Part shown: piece after piece, positions 8,884-18,363 of the stretch
How the letters are laid out: every line of letters starts with the position of its first letter
Numbering within the stretch: position 1 is the stretch's first letter
Source of the DNA: Microvirga terrestris
GTDB lineage: Bacteria > Pseudomonadota > Alphaproteobacteria > Rhizobiales > Beijerinckiaceae
Direction of reading: 5' to 3'
NCBI RefSeq assembly: GCF_015694425.1
Contig: NZ_JADQDN010000007.1
Location: 1 to 64,000, forward strand
DNA length: 64,000 nt
Made by a program: the position numbers and the translations under genes
Notes under the pieces: model-generated
The model's input: the letters and a program-made list of their open reading frames with translations, nothing else
What the model was told of the DNA's origin: nothing
Database searches by the model: none

Positions 8884-10413
8884 ATGAATGCGATCCTTGA
8901 AATGCGGGGGATCACGAAGACTTTCCCAGGAGTGAAGGCGCTCGACGACGTCAACATCACCGTTCAGGCCGGCGAGATCCATGCGCTGGTCGGGGAGAAT
9001 GGTGCTGGCAAGTCCACGCTCATGAAGGTTCTGAGCGGCGTCTATCCGCACGGTTCCTATTCCGGCTCCATCGTCTACGAAGGTGAGGAGCGCCGCTTCA
9101 AGGGCATAGCCGACAGCGAAGCGCTCGGCATAATCATCATCCACCAGGAATTGGCACTCGTGCCGCTTCTGTCGATTGCTGAAAACATTTTTCTCGGCAA
9201 CGAGCAGGCTAAGTACGGCGTCATTGACTGGTCGCTGGCGTTCTCCCGCACCAAGGAACTGCTCAAGGTCGTCGGCCTCAATGAGTCGCCAGAAACGCTC
9301 GTGACCAATCTCGGCGTCGGCAAGCAGCAGCTTGTAGAGATTGCCAAGGCACTGTCGAAGAAGGTGAAGCTTCTCATTCTCGATGAGCCGACCGCCAGCC
9401 TGAATGAAAAGGATAGCGACGCACTCCTGAACCTCTTGCTCCAGTTCAAGGCTCAGGGGATTTCCTCGATCCTGATATCGCACAAGCTCAACGAGATCTC
9501 GAAGGTCGCGGATGCCATCACGGTCCTCCGGGATGGCGGAACGGTCGAGACGCTGGATTGTCGTGCGGAAGCCGTCAGTGAGGACCGTATCATCCGCGGC
9601 ATGGTTGGCCGTACCATGGAGGACCGCTACCCCAAGCGCGAGCCGAAGATCGGCGAGATCATCTTCGAGGTCGAGAACTGGTCCGCCTATCACCCGATTC
9701 ACACCCATGTGCAGGTGGTCAAGAACGTCAACCTGAATATCCGGCGCGGCGAGATCGTCGGCGTCGCTGGGCTGATGGGCGCGGGCCGGACCGAGTTCGC
9801 CATGAGCTTGTTCGGACGCAGCTTTGGCCAGAATATATCCGGCCGCGTGATGCTCCACGGTCGGCAGATCGACGTGAGCACGGTGGAAAAGGCGGTCTCG
9901 AATAGGATCGCCTACGCTACCGAGGATCGCAAGACCTATGGCTTGGTTCTGGCCGAAGATGTTCGTAAGAACGTGACCCTCGCCAATCTCGAAGGTGTCT
10001 CCAAGAGGTTCGTCATCGACGACATCCAGGAGCTGGCGGTCGCCAACGATTATCGCGCCAAGATGCGCATTCGCAGCCCCAGCGTCTTCCAGGAGACCGT
10101 GAATCTGTCAGGCGGCAACCAACAGAAGGTCGTTCTGAGCAAGTGGCTCTTCTCCGATCCTGAGATTCTTATCCTCGACGAGCCGACCCGGGGAATCGAC
10201 GTCGGTGCGAAATATGAGATCTATACGATCATCAACAGGCTGGCCGATGCCGGGAAAGGTGTTCTCATGATATCCTCTGAGATGCCGGAACTGCTCGGCA
10301 TGTGCGACAGGATTTATGTCATGAACGAAGGCTCCCTGATTGCCGAGTTCAGTATCGCCGAAGCGTCCCAGGAGAAGATCATGCACGCTATCGTCAAGTC
10401 CGGGAGACGCTGA
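8884..10413 (+). CDS. gguA: Sugar ABC transporter ATPase GguA (XylG/MglA type)
   Basis: 509 residues, tandem ABC domains. Domain 1 has [18 protein letters not shown] and a shifted signature (NLGVGKQQ). Domain 2 has a GLMGAGRTE Walker A variant, LSGGNQQK and [11 protein letters not shown]. This is the CUT2 pattern. The gene follows chvE by 88 bp and precedes gguB by one base. It supplies energy for import of the sugars bound by ChvE. Confidence 0.92.
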   Translation: MNAILEMRGITKTFPGVKALDDVNITVQAGEIHALVGENGAGKSTLMKVLSGVYPHGSYSGSIVYEGEERRFKGIADSEALGIIIIHQELALVPLLSIAENIFLGNEQAKYGVIDWSLAFSRTKELLKVVGLNESPETLVTNLGVGKQQLVEIAKALSKKVKLLILDEPTASLNEKDSDALLNLLLQFKAQGISSILISHKLNEISKVADAITVLRDGGTVETLDCRAEAVSEDRIIRGMVGRTMEDRYPKREPKIGEIIFEVENWSAYHPIHTHVQVVKNVNLNIRRGEIVGVAGLMGAGRTEFAMSLFGRSFGQNISGRVMLHGRQIDVSTVEKAVSNRIAYATEDRKTYGLVLAEDVRKNVTLANLEGVSKRFVIDDIQELAVANDYRAKMRIRSPSVFQETVNLSGGNQQKVVLSKWLFSDPEILILDEPTRGIDVGAKYEIYTIINRLADAGKGVLMISSEMPELLGMCDRIYVMNEGSLIAEFSIAEASQEKIMHAIVKSGRR

Positions 10414-10414
10414 G

Positions 10415-11614
10415 ATGGACACCAGAACCGCTGACGAGCTTAACGTTTCCCAGCCCAAGACCTCGTGGATGGAGTTCATCAAGGCTCATTTCCGCGATTA
10501 CGGCATGCTGCTGTCGCTTCTGGTCATCATGCTGTTCTTTCAGGTGGTCACCAACGGCACCCTGCTGCGGCCTCTCAACCTCACCAACCTCGTGCTGCAG
10601 AACAGCTACATCGTCATCATGGCGCTTGGCATGCTGCTCGTGATTGTGGCCGGGCATATCGACCTCTCGGTAGGCTCCATCGTCGGCTTCGTCGGCGGTC
10701 TGGCCGCTATCATGATGGTCCGGTGGGGCTTCGATCCGGTGACGACCACTATCGCATGCCTGATTGTCGGCGGCCTGATCGGTGCGGCTCAGGGCTATTG
10801 GGTCGCGTATTTCAAGGTACCATCTTTTATCGTAACACTCGCCGGCATGCTCGTCTTCAAGGGGCTGACTCTGGCGCTCCTCGGCGGTATGTCGGTCGGT
10901 CCTTTCCCGGTGGTGTTCCAGCGCCTGAGCTCAGGTTTTATTCCTGACGTCTTCGGCGGAGAGGGGTTCAACTACACGGCCCTGTTCCTAGGAACGGCGA
11001 GCGTTGCAGCGATCATCTATTTCAGCTTCCGCAGCCGCGCCAACCAGCTCAAGCATGCTGTCGAGACCGCACCTTTCGGCCTGTTCCTCTTCAAGAACGG
11101 CCTGCTCGCCGTTCTGGTGATTGCGTTCTGCTATCTCATGGCGACCTATCGCGGGTTGCCGAACGTCCTTGTGATCATGGCCGTGCTGATCGCGCTTTAT
11201 GCCTTCGTAACCAACCGAACCACCATTGGCCGGCGGGTCTATGCCCTGGGCGGCAACGAGAAGGCTGCGAAGCTCTCGGGTATCAAGACCGAGCGTCTGA
11301 CCTTTCTCACCTTCGTCAACATGGGCGTGCTGGCAGGCCTCGCCGGCCTGATCTTCGCAGCACGTCTCAATACGGCCACGCCGAAGGCCGGCCTTGGCTT
11401 CGAGCTCGACGTGATCGCAGCCGTGTTTATCGGCGGCGCCTCGGCCACAGGTGGCGTCGGCAAGGTGACGGGTGCCGTTATCGGCGCCTTCGTCATGGGT
11501 GTGATGAACAACGGCATGTCGATCTTAGGAATCGGCATCGACTATCAGCAGGTCATCAAGGGGCTTGTGCTGCTCGCTGCCGTGTCCTTGGACGTTTACA
11601 ACAGGAAGAAATGA
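10415..11614 (+). CDS. gguB: Sugar ABC transporter permease GguB (XylH type)
   Basis: 399 residues; the ATG lies one base after the gguA stop codon, and an open reading frame extending further upstream overlaps gguA and is not used. It is a multi-spanning BPD_transp_2 protein with VAGHIDLSVGSIVGFVGG near residue 77, ALGGNEKAAKLSGI near 277 and LGFELDVIAAVFIGGASATGG near 327. The single long permease, rather than two, is typical of XylH/GguB. No gguC follows; the next gene is convergent. Confidence 0.92.
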   Translation: MDTRTADELNVSQPKTSWMEFIKAHFRDYGMLLSLLVIMLFFQVVTNGTLLRPLNLTNLVLQNSYIVIMALGMLLVIVAGHIDLSVGSIVGFVGGLAAIMMVRWGFDPVTTTIACLIVGGLIGAAQGYWVAYFKVPSFIVTLAGMLVFKGLTLALLGGMSVGPFPVVFQRLSSGFIPDVFGGEGFNYTALFLGTASVAAIIYFSFRSRANQLKHAVETAPFGLFLFKNGLLAVLVIAFCYLMATYRGLPNVLVIMAVLIALYAFVTNRTTIGRRVYALGGNEKAAKLSGIKTERLTFLTFVNMGVLAGLAGLIFAARLNTATPKAGLGFELDVIAAVFIGGASATGGVGKVTGAVIGAFVMGVMNNGMSILGIGIDYQQVIKGLVLLAAVSLDVYNRKK

Positions 11615-11631
11615 GTGATCGGGGAGAGAGT

Positions 11632-11680
11632 GAAGGAGGCGCTGGGTAAATTGCCATGTGGCGCTGCCTTCGTACTTTTT
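11632..11680 (+). terminator. Possible terminator after gguB
   Basis: GAAGGAGGCGC and GCGCTGCCTTC can pair at 9 of 11 positions around an 18-base loop, and CGTACTTTTT follows. It lies between the convergent gguB and hemolysin III-like genes. The long loop and mismatches make this tentative. Confidence 0.4.
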
Positions 11681-11714
11681 GAGCCTGTAATGCCTGCGCA
11701 AAGACTGTGCTCTG

Positions 11715-12359
11715 TCACGCCCGTGCAAGCACGAGGCAGTCGAGCACGGCACCATAGTGGCAGGCGGCCGCGGCCAGGACGAAAGCGTGCCAGATCGCAT
11801 TCTGAAAGCGCAGGCTTTCCCAGATGTGGAACACCACGCCGGCTGTATAGAGAATGCCCCCGATGGCGAGAAGCCAGAGGGTGGACCCTGGAAGCGCCCC
11901 GAAAACGGACTCATAGGCCATGACGCCGCTCCAACTCAGAAACAGATAGAGCAGGATGGAGAGGCGGTCGAACCGGCCAGGAAAACTGAGTTTGAGGGCA
12001 ATTCCTATTGCAGAAGTGAGCCACACACCAACCAGCAACACCAGGGATTCCGCATTCGCCTTCATCTGGGTAATGAACGGCGTGTAGGTGCCCGCGATCA
12101 GGAGGTAGATGGCTGAATGGTCAAACCGCCTGAGCGTCCATTTGACTGGCGAGACCGGCCAGAGGTTGTAGAGCGCCGAGACGGTGAGCACCGTCAGAAG
12201 GCCAGCGCCATAGACCAGAATGGAGGTGAACTCCCACGCTCCGACGGTTGGGGCAGCCAGCACGATCAAGGCGATGATTGAGACGGTTCCGACGATCACC
12301 CCGACCGCATGCACGATGCCATCGGCAATGATCTCACGCCTATCGTAATTCCATCTCAA
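11715..12359 (-). CDS. Hemolysin III / PAQR-family membrane protein
   Basis: 214 residues with about seven membrane segments. Family marks are the N-terminal DGIVHAVGVIVG, SALYNLWP, FDHSAIYLLIAGTYTPF near residue 84 and the C-terminal IWHAFVLAAAACHY. The Ser, Asp and His residues in these motifs form the metal site conserved in PAQR and YqfA proteins. Its role is not settled in bacteria (membrane homeostasis is suggested); haemolysis itself is not implied. It stands alone, convergent with the chvE-gguAB operon. Confidence 0.85.
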   Translation of the reverse strand: MRWNYDRREIIADGIVHAVGVIVGTVSIIALIVLAAPTVGAWEFTSILVYGAGLLTVLTVSALYNLWPVSPVKWTLRRFDHSAIYLLIAGTYTPFITQMKANAESLVLLVGVWLTSAIGIALKLSFPGRFDRLSILLYLFLSWSGVMAYESVFGALPGSTLWLLAIGGILYTAGVVFHIWESLRFQNAIWHAFVLAAAACHYGAVLDCLVLARA

Positions 12360-12720
12360 GTTCGCTTCCTTTGCATGAGGCTCGTTCCATAATGGATAAC
12401 GCGTGAACGCAGGCTATGGAGTATACGTGCGACAATATTCGGCGGATATCTGGATTCGATGCCATGTCGTTCAAGGTGAGCTCTGCCTTTGAAAGGGGAA
12501 AGTCCACTACGAAATAGTTGTGATTGGAATTTTATGATGAGGAAAAGCCTATCATGTCACGACCTGTTCATGCGGCTCTTCGATTTGGAGCAAAAGGAGA
12601 TATGTTGATCTCTTCTGTATATGGCCGTGCGCAATCTCAAATCAGTCTCAATCCTGTCGCGCCTTCGCCTCGATTGAACTCTGACCTTATGGGTGTATTT
12701 GGGATATGCGGGGATTTACG
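12360..12720. other. Intergenic, no convincing gene
   Basis: Relatively AT-rich stretch before a small orphan gene. Short open frames here lack ribosome sites and overlap the next gene. No tRNA, repeat or clear hairpin was seen. Confidence 0.5.
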
Positions 12721-13119
12721 ATGCATGAGAATGAGTTATTCCCACTAGAAGCCGTTCCGTCCCGGGTGAAATCTGCCATTCTTCACGAGTTCAAGGGGCG
12801 CAGGCCTACCGTCCGGGAGGTCAGCCGGATTTGCGATAGAAGCTGGCTGGCTGTTCCGGGAATTGGCCAGACTGCGCTCGCGACTATCCGCCAAGCCATC
12901 GGTGATCAGCAGCCTTTGAGCGTCAGTCGACCGGCAGCCCGAATGTCGGATGCCGAGTTGCTAACGCGCCTTGATCTCATACAGGAGGAACTCCAGAGCC
13001 TGAACGAAGTTCTCAATGCAACTCTATCGCCGGCACAGAAGAAGGTATTCCGCTCTGGACGGATACGTAGAACGCTATCGGACGCTCCTGGATATGAAGG
13101 CGCAGGTATTGCTTTCTGA
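12721..13119 (+). CDS. Hypothetical protein with an RNA polymerase alpha-CTD-like helix-hairpin-helix
   Basis: 132 residues, not recognised by name. Residues about 27-61 (RRPTVREVSRICDRSWLAVPGIGQTALATIRQAIG, read here in two parts: RRPTVREVSRICDRSW and LAVPGIGQTALATIRQAIG) resemble the C-terminal domain of RNA polymerase alpha, where PGIG-type hairpins bind DNA. A short helical stretch (about 75-100) with heptad leucines follows. An in-frame ATG 15 bases upstream is possible; this start has GGGG upstream. It is isolated among other orphan genes. A nucleic-acid role is a guess from the motif. Confidence 0.55.
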   Translation: MHENELFPLEAVPSRVKSAILHEFKGRRPTVREVSRICDRSWLAVPGIGQTALATIRQAIGDQQPLSVSRPAARMSDAELLTRLDLIQEELQSLNEVLNATLSPAQKKVFRSGRIRRTLSDAPGYEGAGIAF

Positions 13120-13323
13120 TCCGCCAGTCGCTAGCGCGCGATCCTTCCTCAGCAGTCGACTGCGCTTACAGGACAGTGCAAAGCTTATCCTGATCTCAAA
13201 TGGAACAGTGAGATATATTCCTACTCTCTGACTTTCCGTGTGATAACTATCACTATGAGGCATCGTTAGGCTGTCGCATGTTGTTCCAAAAAGCTGAATT
13301 CCTGTTCCTTCGAGAATCCCACA

Positions 13324-13551
13324 ATGAGTGAGTGGCGGCCGTTGAAATCTGCGCCTCGAGACGGCTCCAAACTCGATGTATGGACGGAAAACGGAGTCCG
13401 TTACATCGATGTATTCTGGCATCAAGGTCCTGAGTTTCCTCAGGGTGCGTTCGTTTTCTACGATAGTCATATGCGAGACTATATTGATGTGGATGATGCA
13501 ACTCATTGGATGCTTCCTCCAGCGCCGCCAGATGTCAAAGGATCTCCATAA
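13324..13551 (+). CDS. Small hypothetical protein, DUF551-like
   Basis: 75 residues. It begins EWRPLKSAPRDGSKLDVWTE and ends near THWMLPPAPP, the layout of the short W-x-P...APRDG...HWMP-x-PxPP proteins common in phages and plasmids of alphaproteobacteria (DUF551-like). The function is unknown. A possible leftover of a mobile element, but no phage gene is next to it. Confidence 0.6.
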   Translation: MSEWRPLKSAPRDGSKLDVWTENGVRYIDVFWHQGPEFPQGAFVFYDSHMRDYIDVDDATHWMLPPAPPDVKGSP

Positions 13552-13782
13552 AGAGAGCCCTGCGAACGGTTAATCTGGCTCCCTTTATAGGCACTGGATA
13601 CCCTCAAAGGTATCATCGTTCCAAATAGCCAATGAGAGTACATGACGAAGCCACAATGTAGCCTAGTAATAGATCGTAATCGGGCGAGGTAGCCGAAACA
13701 AGAGACCCTTCGTGCCGGTATGACAATGCGGCTTTCGTGTGAGCTATCGCTCCGATGAAGGTCCAGAAACAGAGGACCGCTT

Positions 13783-14964
13783 ATGATCCGGCAAGTGTTC
13801 TGGCGATCTAGAGCAGTCCACGAAGAAAGGCTTGCCCCATCAACCTTAGGCAGAAGGTGGTGGGGGGCGATAGGCGCTCTCGGTGCAGTGGGTGTCACGG
13901 CATATCTGTTGCCAAGCTTCGCAGGCGGAGGGCATGTAAGAGAAAGTCACTTGCCGAAAGTGGCCGAGATCCAGCTTGCTCCAAATAACATGCAAGCAGG
14001 CGGCGGAGCTTTGCCCGACTCATATTCTCCGCCAGCGGAGAGGTGGCAGAATTTACCTCTGTTCGCATTGCAGAGTTCCACTGACGTCGCGGCCGAAGGA
14101 GAGGTTCGGCTTCTTGCCCTTCAAGTGGCATTTGAGAGAGAGCGGAACAACGCCGCTGCTGCGCGATTGCAGGTCGCCGCCCTCCAGGAGCAAATGGCTA
14201 GCCTGCAGGAAAAGCAGGAGGAGGTGCTGGTTCTCCGGGAGCAACTCGCTGACACAGAGGCGCATACAAGGCAAGCAACCGGGTCTACGATTGCCGAGTC
14301 TGAGCAGAGGAGACTTGCGGAACAGGCATTGTTGAAAGTGACCGCATTACAGGAGGAACTGGCAAGCCTCAGTACTCAGATCCTAATGGCGAAAACAACA
14401 GCAGAAAGCGAGAAGGCGAAAGCTGCTTCTGCTCTTATGCAGCTGGAAGCTGTGCAGCATCAGCTGGCCATCATCACTGCTCTGCAAAGTGACAGGATGG
14501 AGGCTGACAAGCATCTTCAGCCAAATGATGATCATATTGCTCTCGATAACCTGAGAGATGCCCATCCAGGACAGCGGTCCTCCAAGCTCCCTCTGCTCCC
14601 GGTAACGACTACGGCCTCATCTGTGGAGCAAAGACAAACTCCGCACCGAAGCGGCCGGCCAGACAAAAGTGAGAGAGCGAAGGACAGCACGCCTCGCCAA
14701 GCCCCCTTAAGTATCGGGACCAAACCACCGGCCAGACCAGTCGACAAGAGTGCGGCGGCTCCAGTTCGCGCACCTGAGCCTGAGGCATCAAGGCAGACAA
14801 CGCTATCCCATGAGCAAAGGAACCAAAGTGTGCGTTTCGTTGGAAAGCTCTCACAACGCGCAAATCAGCAGCCTCGATTGCTTACTCAGGACGCCCAAAA
14901 CCGTCGCGGCCCTGGTGCTCTCAGCCTGCCGAACGATCTGCTGCCCGACAGCCGACTTTGGTGA
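13783..14964 (+). CDS. Hypothetical membrane-anchored coiled-coil protein
   Basis: 393 residues, not recognised. A basic N-terminus is followed by one membrane segment (about 26-47, IGALGAVGVTAYLLPSF). Residues about 105-240 are a predicted long coiled coil rich in Ala, Glu, Gln and Leu, with repeated units such as VAALQEQMASLQEKQEEV and VTALQEELASLSTQI. The last 150 residues are Pro-, Ser- and Arg-rich and probably disordered. The pattern suggests a periplasmic scaffold tethered to the inner membrane. The next gene starts 56 bp downstream in the same direction. Confidence 0.65.
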   Translation: MIRQVFWRSRAVHEERLAPSTLGRRWWGAIGALGAVGVTAYLLPSFAGGGHVRESHLPKVAEIQLAPNNMQAGGGALPDSYSPPAERWQNLPLFALQSSTDVAAEGEVRLLALQVAFERERNNAAAARLQVAALQEQMASLQEKQEEVLVLREQLADTEAHTRQATGSTIAESEQRRLAEQALLKVTALQEELASLSTQILMAKTTAESEKAKAASALMQLEAVQHQLAIITALQSDRMEADKHLQPNDDHIALDNLRDAHPGQRSSKLPLLPVTTTASSVEQRQTPHRSGRPDKSERAKDSTPRQAPLSIGTKPPARPVDKSAAAPVRAPEPEASRQTTLSHEQRNQSVRFVGKLSQRANQQPRLLTQDAQNRRGPGALSLPNDLLPDSRLW

Positions 14965-15020
14965 ACCCCGTCAGCGTTCAGTCTCAGTGGCCACGAGAAC
15001 CCTAACCATCAGGAGGAAGC

Positions 15021-15887
15021 ATGCTCCGGATTCCTCTCACTTCAATCTTCGTGGCTGTATTGCTGGCTGCTCATCCTGTTGCCGCCAAGAATGAGGGAAA
15101 TGGTGGCGGCAACTCGGGTGGTCACGGCAATAGTGGAGGGGGAAAAGACGGCGGCAGCCAAGGCAATGGAAATGGTGGCGGTCAGGGCCATGGGAACAGC
15201 GGCGGCAAAGGAAACGATGGTGGCAATTCCAACAGCGACAGCAGTGGCGGAGAGAGGGGCGGACGAAGTGGCCAGGATGGTGAGAGCGGCCGTGGTGGGC
15301 AGGGGGGAAGCAGCGGCAAGGGGGGAGGAGGTGCCGAGGGGCGTGGCAGTCAGGGAAACAGTACCAGCGGAGAAGTTGCTGGAGGAGTCAGCAACCCAGA
15401 TTCCAGACCGGCTGATCGTGGAGGAGGAAGCACCACCGTCGGAGCTCGCGATGATCGGGAGACCCGTAGTGTAGGCCGTCAGGCGGCGTCAAGTACGAGG
15501 GCTTCGGGAGATATAGCGGCGGCAACGGGAGCACTCACGACGCGGGAGAGCATGACTGATTTGAGCCTGCCATCCTCTCTTATCCCCCGCCTTGAATCCT
15601 CCCGTGCCGAGAGAGAAGACTTGGTTGAAGCGCGCACGATGCGAGCTGGTGTCTCTGGTCAGATCGTCGAGCTATGCCGCACTTCCATCGCAGCGGCGGC
15701 GGTTCGTTACGGGGCAATCCAGGTGGACGCAGCAGGTGCTGGGCGGGCAAGCCGCTTGGCGCGCGGCGGCCTCATAGCCCCACTCCAGGTCCGCGTCGTG
15801 TATGCCCGCGCAAACGCCCGCCAGGTTCGCCAGTCTCGCGTAGCATGCCAGCTCAATTCTGCTGGCTCTGTCGTAGCTCTGCGCTGA
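15021..15887 (+). CDS. Gly/Ser/Asn-rich secreted hypothetical protein
   Basis: 288 residues with a signal peptide (about 1-22, ending HPVAA). Residues about 25-130 are almost only Gly, Ser, Asn, Asp, Lys and His in short imperfect GNGGG, GNSGG and GHGNSGG units; the rest has a Ser/Arg-rich linker and a more ordered C-terminus containing one cysteine pair region (LCRTSIAAAAVRYGAI ... ACQLNSAG). CATCAGGAGGAAGC precedes the ATG, a strong ribosome site. Function unknown; exported low-complexity protein. Confidence 0.6.
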   Translation: MLRIPLTSIFVAVLLAAHPVAAKNEGNGGGNSGGHGNSGGGKDGGSQGNGNGGGQGHGNSGGKGNDGGNSNSDSSGGERGGRSGQDGESGRGGQGGSSGKGGGGAEGRGSQGNSTSGEVAGGVSNPDSRPADRGGGSTTVGARDDRETRSVGRQAASSTRASGDIAAATGALTTRESMTDLSLPSSLIPRLESSRAEREDLVEARTMRAGVSGQIVELCRTSIAAAAVRYGAIQVDAAGAGRASRLARGGLIAPLQVRVVYARANARQVRQSRVACQLNSAGSVVALR

Positions 15888-15912
15888 AGCCGGCTGATCA
15901 GCGTGGGAATTG

Positions 15913-16143
15913 TTAAGTCGCCGCTCCCGAAACTCCCGGCGAGTGTTCTGCTGCAGCCTCATTCAACGCGAAGAGAAGAACGCCGATGTCTTCGTTCAGC
16001 AGTCTGATTGCATTCCAAGCATACTCCCGGGAGCGCTCTCTGCTCCTCGCAGACCCGTTGTCCCATGAGCGTGCATGTTGCTCAGCCTCGTAAATTGCTC
16101 GCGCCACGAGCTCCACTGTATGATCGACCCTGACTTTGCTCAT
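15913..16143 (-). CDS. Small hypothetical protein
   Basis: 76 residues, not recognised. It begins MSKVRVDHTVELVARAIYEAEQ and is mostly helical, with charged residues throughout and no signal or membrane segment. GGAGCTGGAGG lies upstream of the ATG. It is convergent with the Gly-rich gene, leaving 25 bp between. Real coding is likely from composition and ribosome site, but not proven. Confidence 0.5.
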   Translation of the reverse strand: MSKVRVDHTVELVARAIYEAEQHARSWDNGSARSRERSREYAWNAIRLLNEDIGVLLFALNEAAAEHSPGVSGAAT

Positions 16144-17083
16144 GATGAGGCCTCCAGCTCCGAAGGGTTAGAAATGTTTCGCAGCTGCTTTGTCAAATGC
16201 TAGCAAGCAAGAGACTCGCGCCGATAAAGGAACTGACTGAGGTCACGAAGAGCAAAGAAGCTCGCCCGAGCGAGGGGCCGGTGTAGGAACCACTGATCTG
16301 TTCCGAATTGACATTTTGCGAATTTTTGTCCGGAGTCATGAGCCTATCCTGCGCTTTGAGTGCAATTGCATGGCTGGCAAACGCAGGCAGCCGTCGGTCT
16401 ATTCCTTCACAAACTGTATATGAGTGTTTCCAGAGCTCAGCTTTACCCAGAAGTCAGAGACCAATTCCAAACGTAAGCCTCGTAATTCTGGAGTGGATGA
16501 TGAGACATACAGCTACGGGTTGTGTAGCGCTTGTTTGATTGCCCATGTCACGCTACCCAAAGTCCTCAGATGGAACCTAGTTTAATAGCTTAGGTCATAT
16601 GATGGCGGTGGAGGCAGTCATCTGTGAATTTATCTCCGGACCGAGTTCCCTATTTTACGTAGGAATAATGGAAAATGTCTCTGGAATTGGTCAACTGAGG
16701 TCCGCCTAATACATCAATTCCAGTATATTATCAGTATTTCAAGTATACTGCTTGAATGCGAGCTAAAGAGGATATTTCTGTTGGAATGGGGAACTAATTT
16801 GAGCGAAGGAGGACATCTGCCTCTTAATGAGAGGGTTCTGGATTAAAATCCCAGCGCCCAGCACGTCTCAGTAAGACTTAGTTTTCGTGCAGCCTCCGGC
16901 CGGCTGCAGGTCTCAACCCTGATGATTACATAGTAAGGTAAGCACCAGACGCGCTTTATGGCTGCCGTCGGCTTTGGGTTAGCATCGAAACTTCCCAGCT
17001 GATGCTGTCCCATACAGCTAGCGGTGTTGTCGCCCTCAGGTTAGCATTGATGCCATGCAAGGATACAGCCAGGTCGGTAAGGC
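16144..17083. other. Long gene-poor stretch, relatively AT-rich
   Basis: 940 bases without a convincing gene. A possible 76-codon frame near 16308 has no good ribosome site and no domain-like composition. The one clear structure is a degenerate tRNA-Lys near the right end. Base composition is visibly lower in GC than the neighbouring operons. Confidence 0.55.
16788..16861 (+). pseudogene. Degenerate tRNA-Lys(CTT)
   Basis: CATCTGCCTCTTAATGAGAG followed by GGTTCTGGATTAAAATCCCAG and CGCCCA reads as the 3' half of a tRNA-Lys with anticodon CTT in a CTCTTAA loop. The anticodon stem has two inner mismatches, the T-loop has TTA where TTC is universal, the T-stem has one mismatch, and the acceptor is shortened. 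The 5' half (GGGGAACTAATTTGAGC) only roughly fits a D-arm. It is a decayed tRNA copy, perhaps an old integration site, not a working gene. Confidence 0.5.
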
Positions 17084-17707
17084 ATGAACCAGCACCACCA
17101 CGATCATGACGACCACAGTCATCTCTCCGAGATCGAGTTGCGGGTGCGCGCACTCGAGTCCATCCTTGTCGAAAAAGGCTATGTCGATCCAGCGGCCATT
17201 GACGCGCTGGTCGAAACCTATGAGGTCAAGGTCGGACCACGCAACGGCGCTAAGGTGGTCGCCAAGGCTTGGACCGATCCGACATACCGTGAATGGCTCC
17301 GAGCCGACGCGACAGCCGCCATCGCGTCACTGGGCTTCGTCGGCCGTCAGGGCGAGCACATGGTGGTTGTCGAGAACACGTCTGATGAGCACAACATGGT
17401 CGTGTGCACCTTGTGCTCCTGCTACCCGTGGCCGGTGCTTGGCCTTCCTCCCATCTGGTATAAGTCTGCCCCCTACCGCTCCCGGGCTGTGCTCGATCCA
17501 CGCAGGGTTCTCGCCGAGTTTGGGGTATACCTGCCGGAAACCACCCGAATTCGGGTCTGGGACTCGACCGCAGAGGTCAGGTACCTCGTAATCCCGATGC
17601 GACCCGAGGGGACAGAAGGCATGAGTGAGGAGGCCTTGGCTGAACTCGTCACCCGCGACTCCATGATCGGCACCAGTCTCGCCCAGCAGCCGGAGGCGAT
17701 GCGATGA
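17084..17707 (+). CDS. nthA: Nitrile hydratase alpha subunit, cobalt type
   Basis: 207 residues. It converts nitriles to amides with a non-corrin metal centre. [14 protein letters not shown] holds the ligands Cys108, Cys111, Ser112 and Cys113; Thr109 in CTLCSC marks the cobalt type (iron enzymes have Ser). The two outer-sphere cysteines are normally oxidised after metal insertion. [18 protein letters not shown] and the C-terminal [14 protein letters not shown] are family-typical. The N-terminus [10 protein letters not shown] is His-rich. It overlaps nthB by 4 bp. No amidase gene is close. Confidence 0.95.
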   Translation: MNQHHHDHDDHSHLSEIELRVRALESILVEKGYVDPAAIDALVETYEVKVGPRNGAKVVAKAWTDPTYREWLRADATAAIASLGFVGRQGEHMVVVENTSDEHNMVVCTLCSCYPWPVLGLPPIWYKSAPYRSRAVLDPRRVLAEFGVYLPETTRIRVWDSTAEVRYLVIPMRPEGTEGMSEEALAELVTRDSMIGTSLAQQPEAMR

Positions 17708-18363
17708 ACGGCGGGCAGGATCTCGGCGGCATGATGGGCTTTGGCCCAATCGCCATCGAGCAGGACGAGCCCTGGTTCCATGCCGAGTGGGAGCGACGAG
17801 CCTTCGGTCTGACGCTTGCGATGGGAGCGACCAGCAGTTGGAACATCGACATGAGCCGGCACGCGCGCGAATCTTTGCCGCCTGCTGAGTATCTTACCTC
17901 GAGCTACTACGCGATTTGGACCAAGGGAGTCGAAAAGCTCATTGTCGCGGCAGGTCTCGTCTCCAAGGAGGAACTGACGCGCGGCCAATCCCTTTCGGAG
18001 CCGGCTCCGATCAAGCGCGTACTGAAGGCGGAGGATGTTCCCGCCGTGCTGGTCCGCGGCGGCCCAGCAGAGCGACCGGCTGAGCGGCCGGCGCGCTTCG
18101 CGGTAGGCAATCGTGTCCTGACCCGCAACCTGAACCCGCAAGGCCACACCCGCCTGCCGCGCTACGCTCGCGGCAAGATGGGCGTTGTTGAGCTGGTGCA
18201 TGGTGCCCATGTTTTCCCGGATGCGAACGCTCATGGACAAGGCGAGCAGCCGCAATGGCTCTACACGATTTGCTTCTCAGGCCGAGAGCTCTGGGGAGAG
18301 CAGGCGGATCCAACACTCAGTGTTTCAGTCGATGCCTGGGAGAGCTACCTTGAGCCGGTATGA
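17704..18363 (+). CDS. nthB: Nitrile hydratase beta subunit
   Basis: 219 residues. [15 protein letters not shown] at the N-terminus and [30 protein letters not shown] near residue 130 are typical; the C-terminal half forms the SH3-like barrel that packs on the alpha subunit and helps shape the active site. It is coupled to nthA by ATGA and overlaps the next gene by about 30 bp, so the three are one operon. Confidence 0.94.
   Translation: MNGGQDLGGMMGFGPIAIEQDEPWFHAEWERRAFGLTLAMGATSSWNIDMSRHARESLPPAEYLTSSYYAIWTKGVEKLIVAAGLVSKEELTRGQSLSEPAPIKRVLKAEDVPAVLVRGGPAERPAERPARFAVGNRVLTRNLNPQGHTRLPRYARGKMGVVELVHGAHVFPDANAHGQGEQPQWLYTICFSGRELWGEQADPTLSVSVDAWESYLEPV

Noticed and set aside
13016..13231. 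71-codon plus-strand frame overlapping the end of the alpha-CTD-like gene
   Set aside because: Overlaps about 100 bases of the better gene in another frame and has no features.
15079..15474. Possible CRISPR or tandem-repeat array in the Gly-rich gene
   Set aside because: The short repeats are codon-level Gly/Asn/Ser units in frame with a signal-peptide gene, with no constant repeat length or spacers.
16308..16538. 76-codon plus-strand frame in the gene-poor stretch
   Set aside because: No ribosome site, mixed composition without domain or signal; probably chance.
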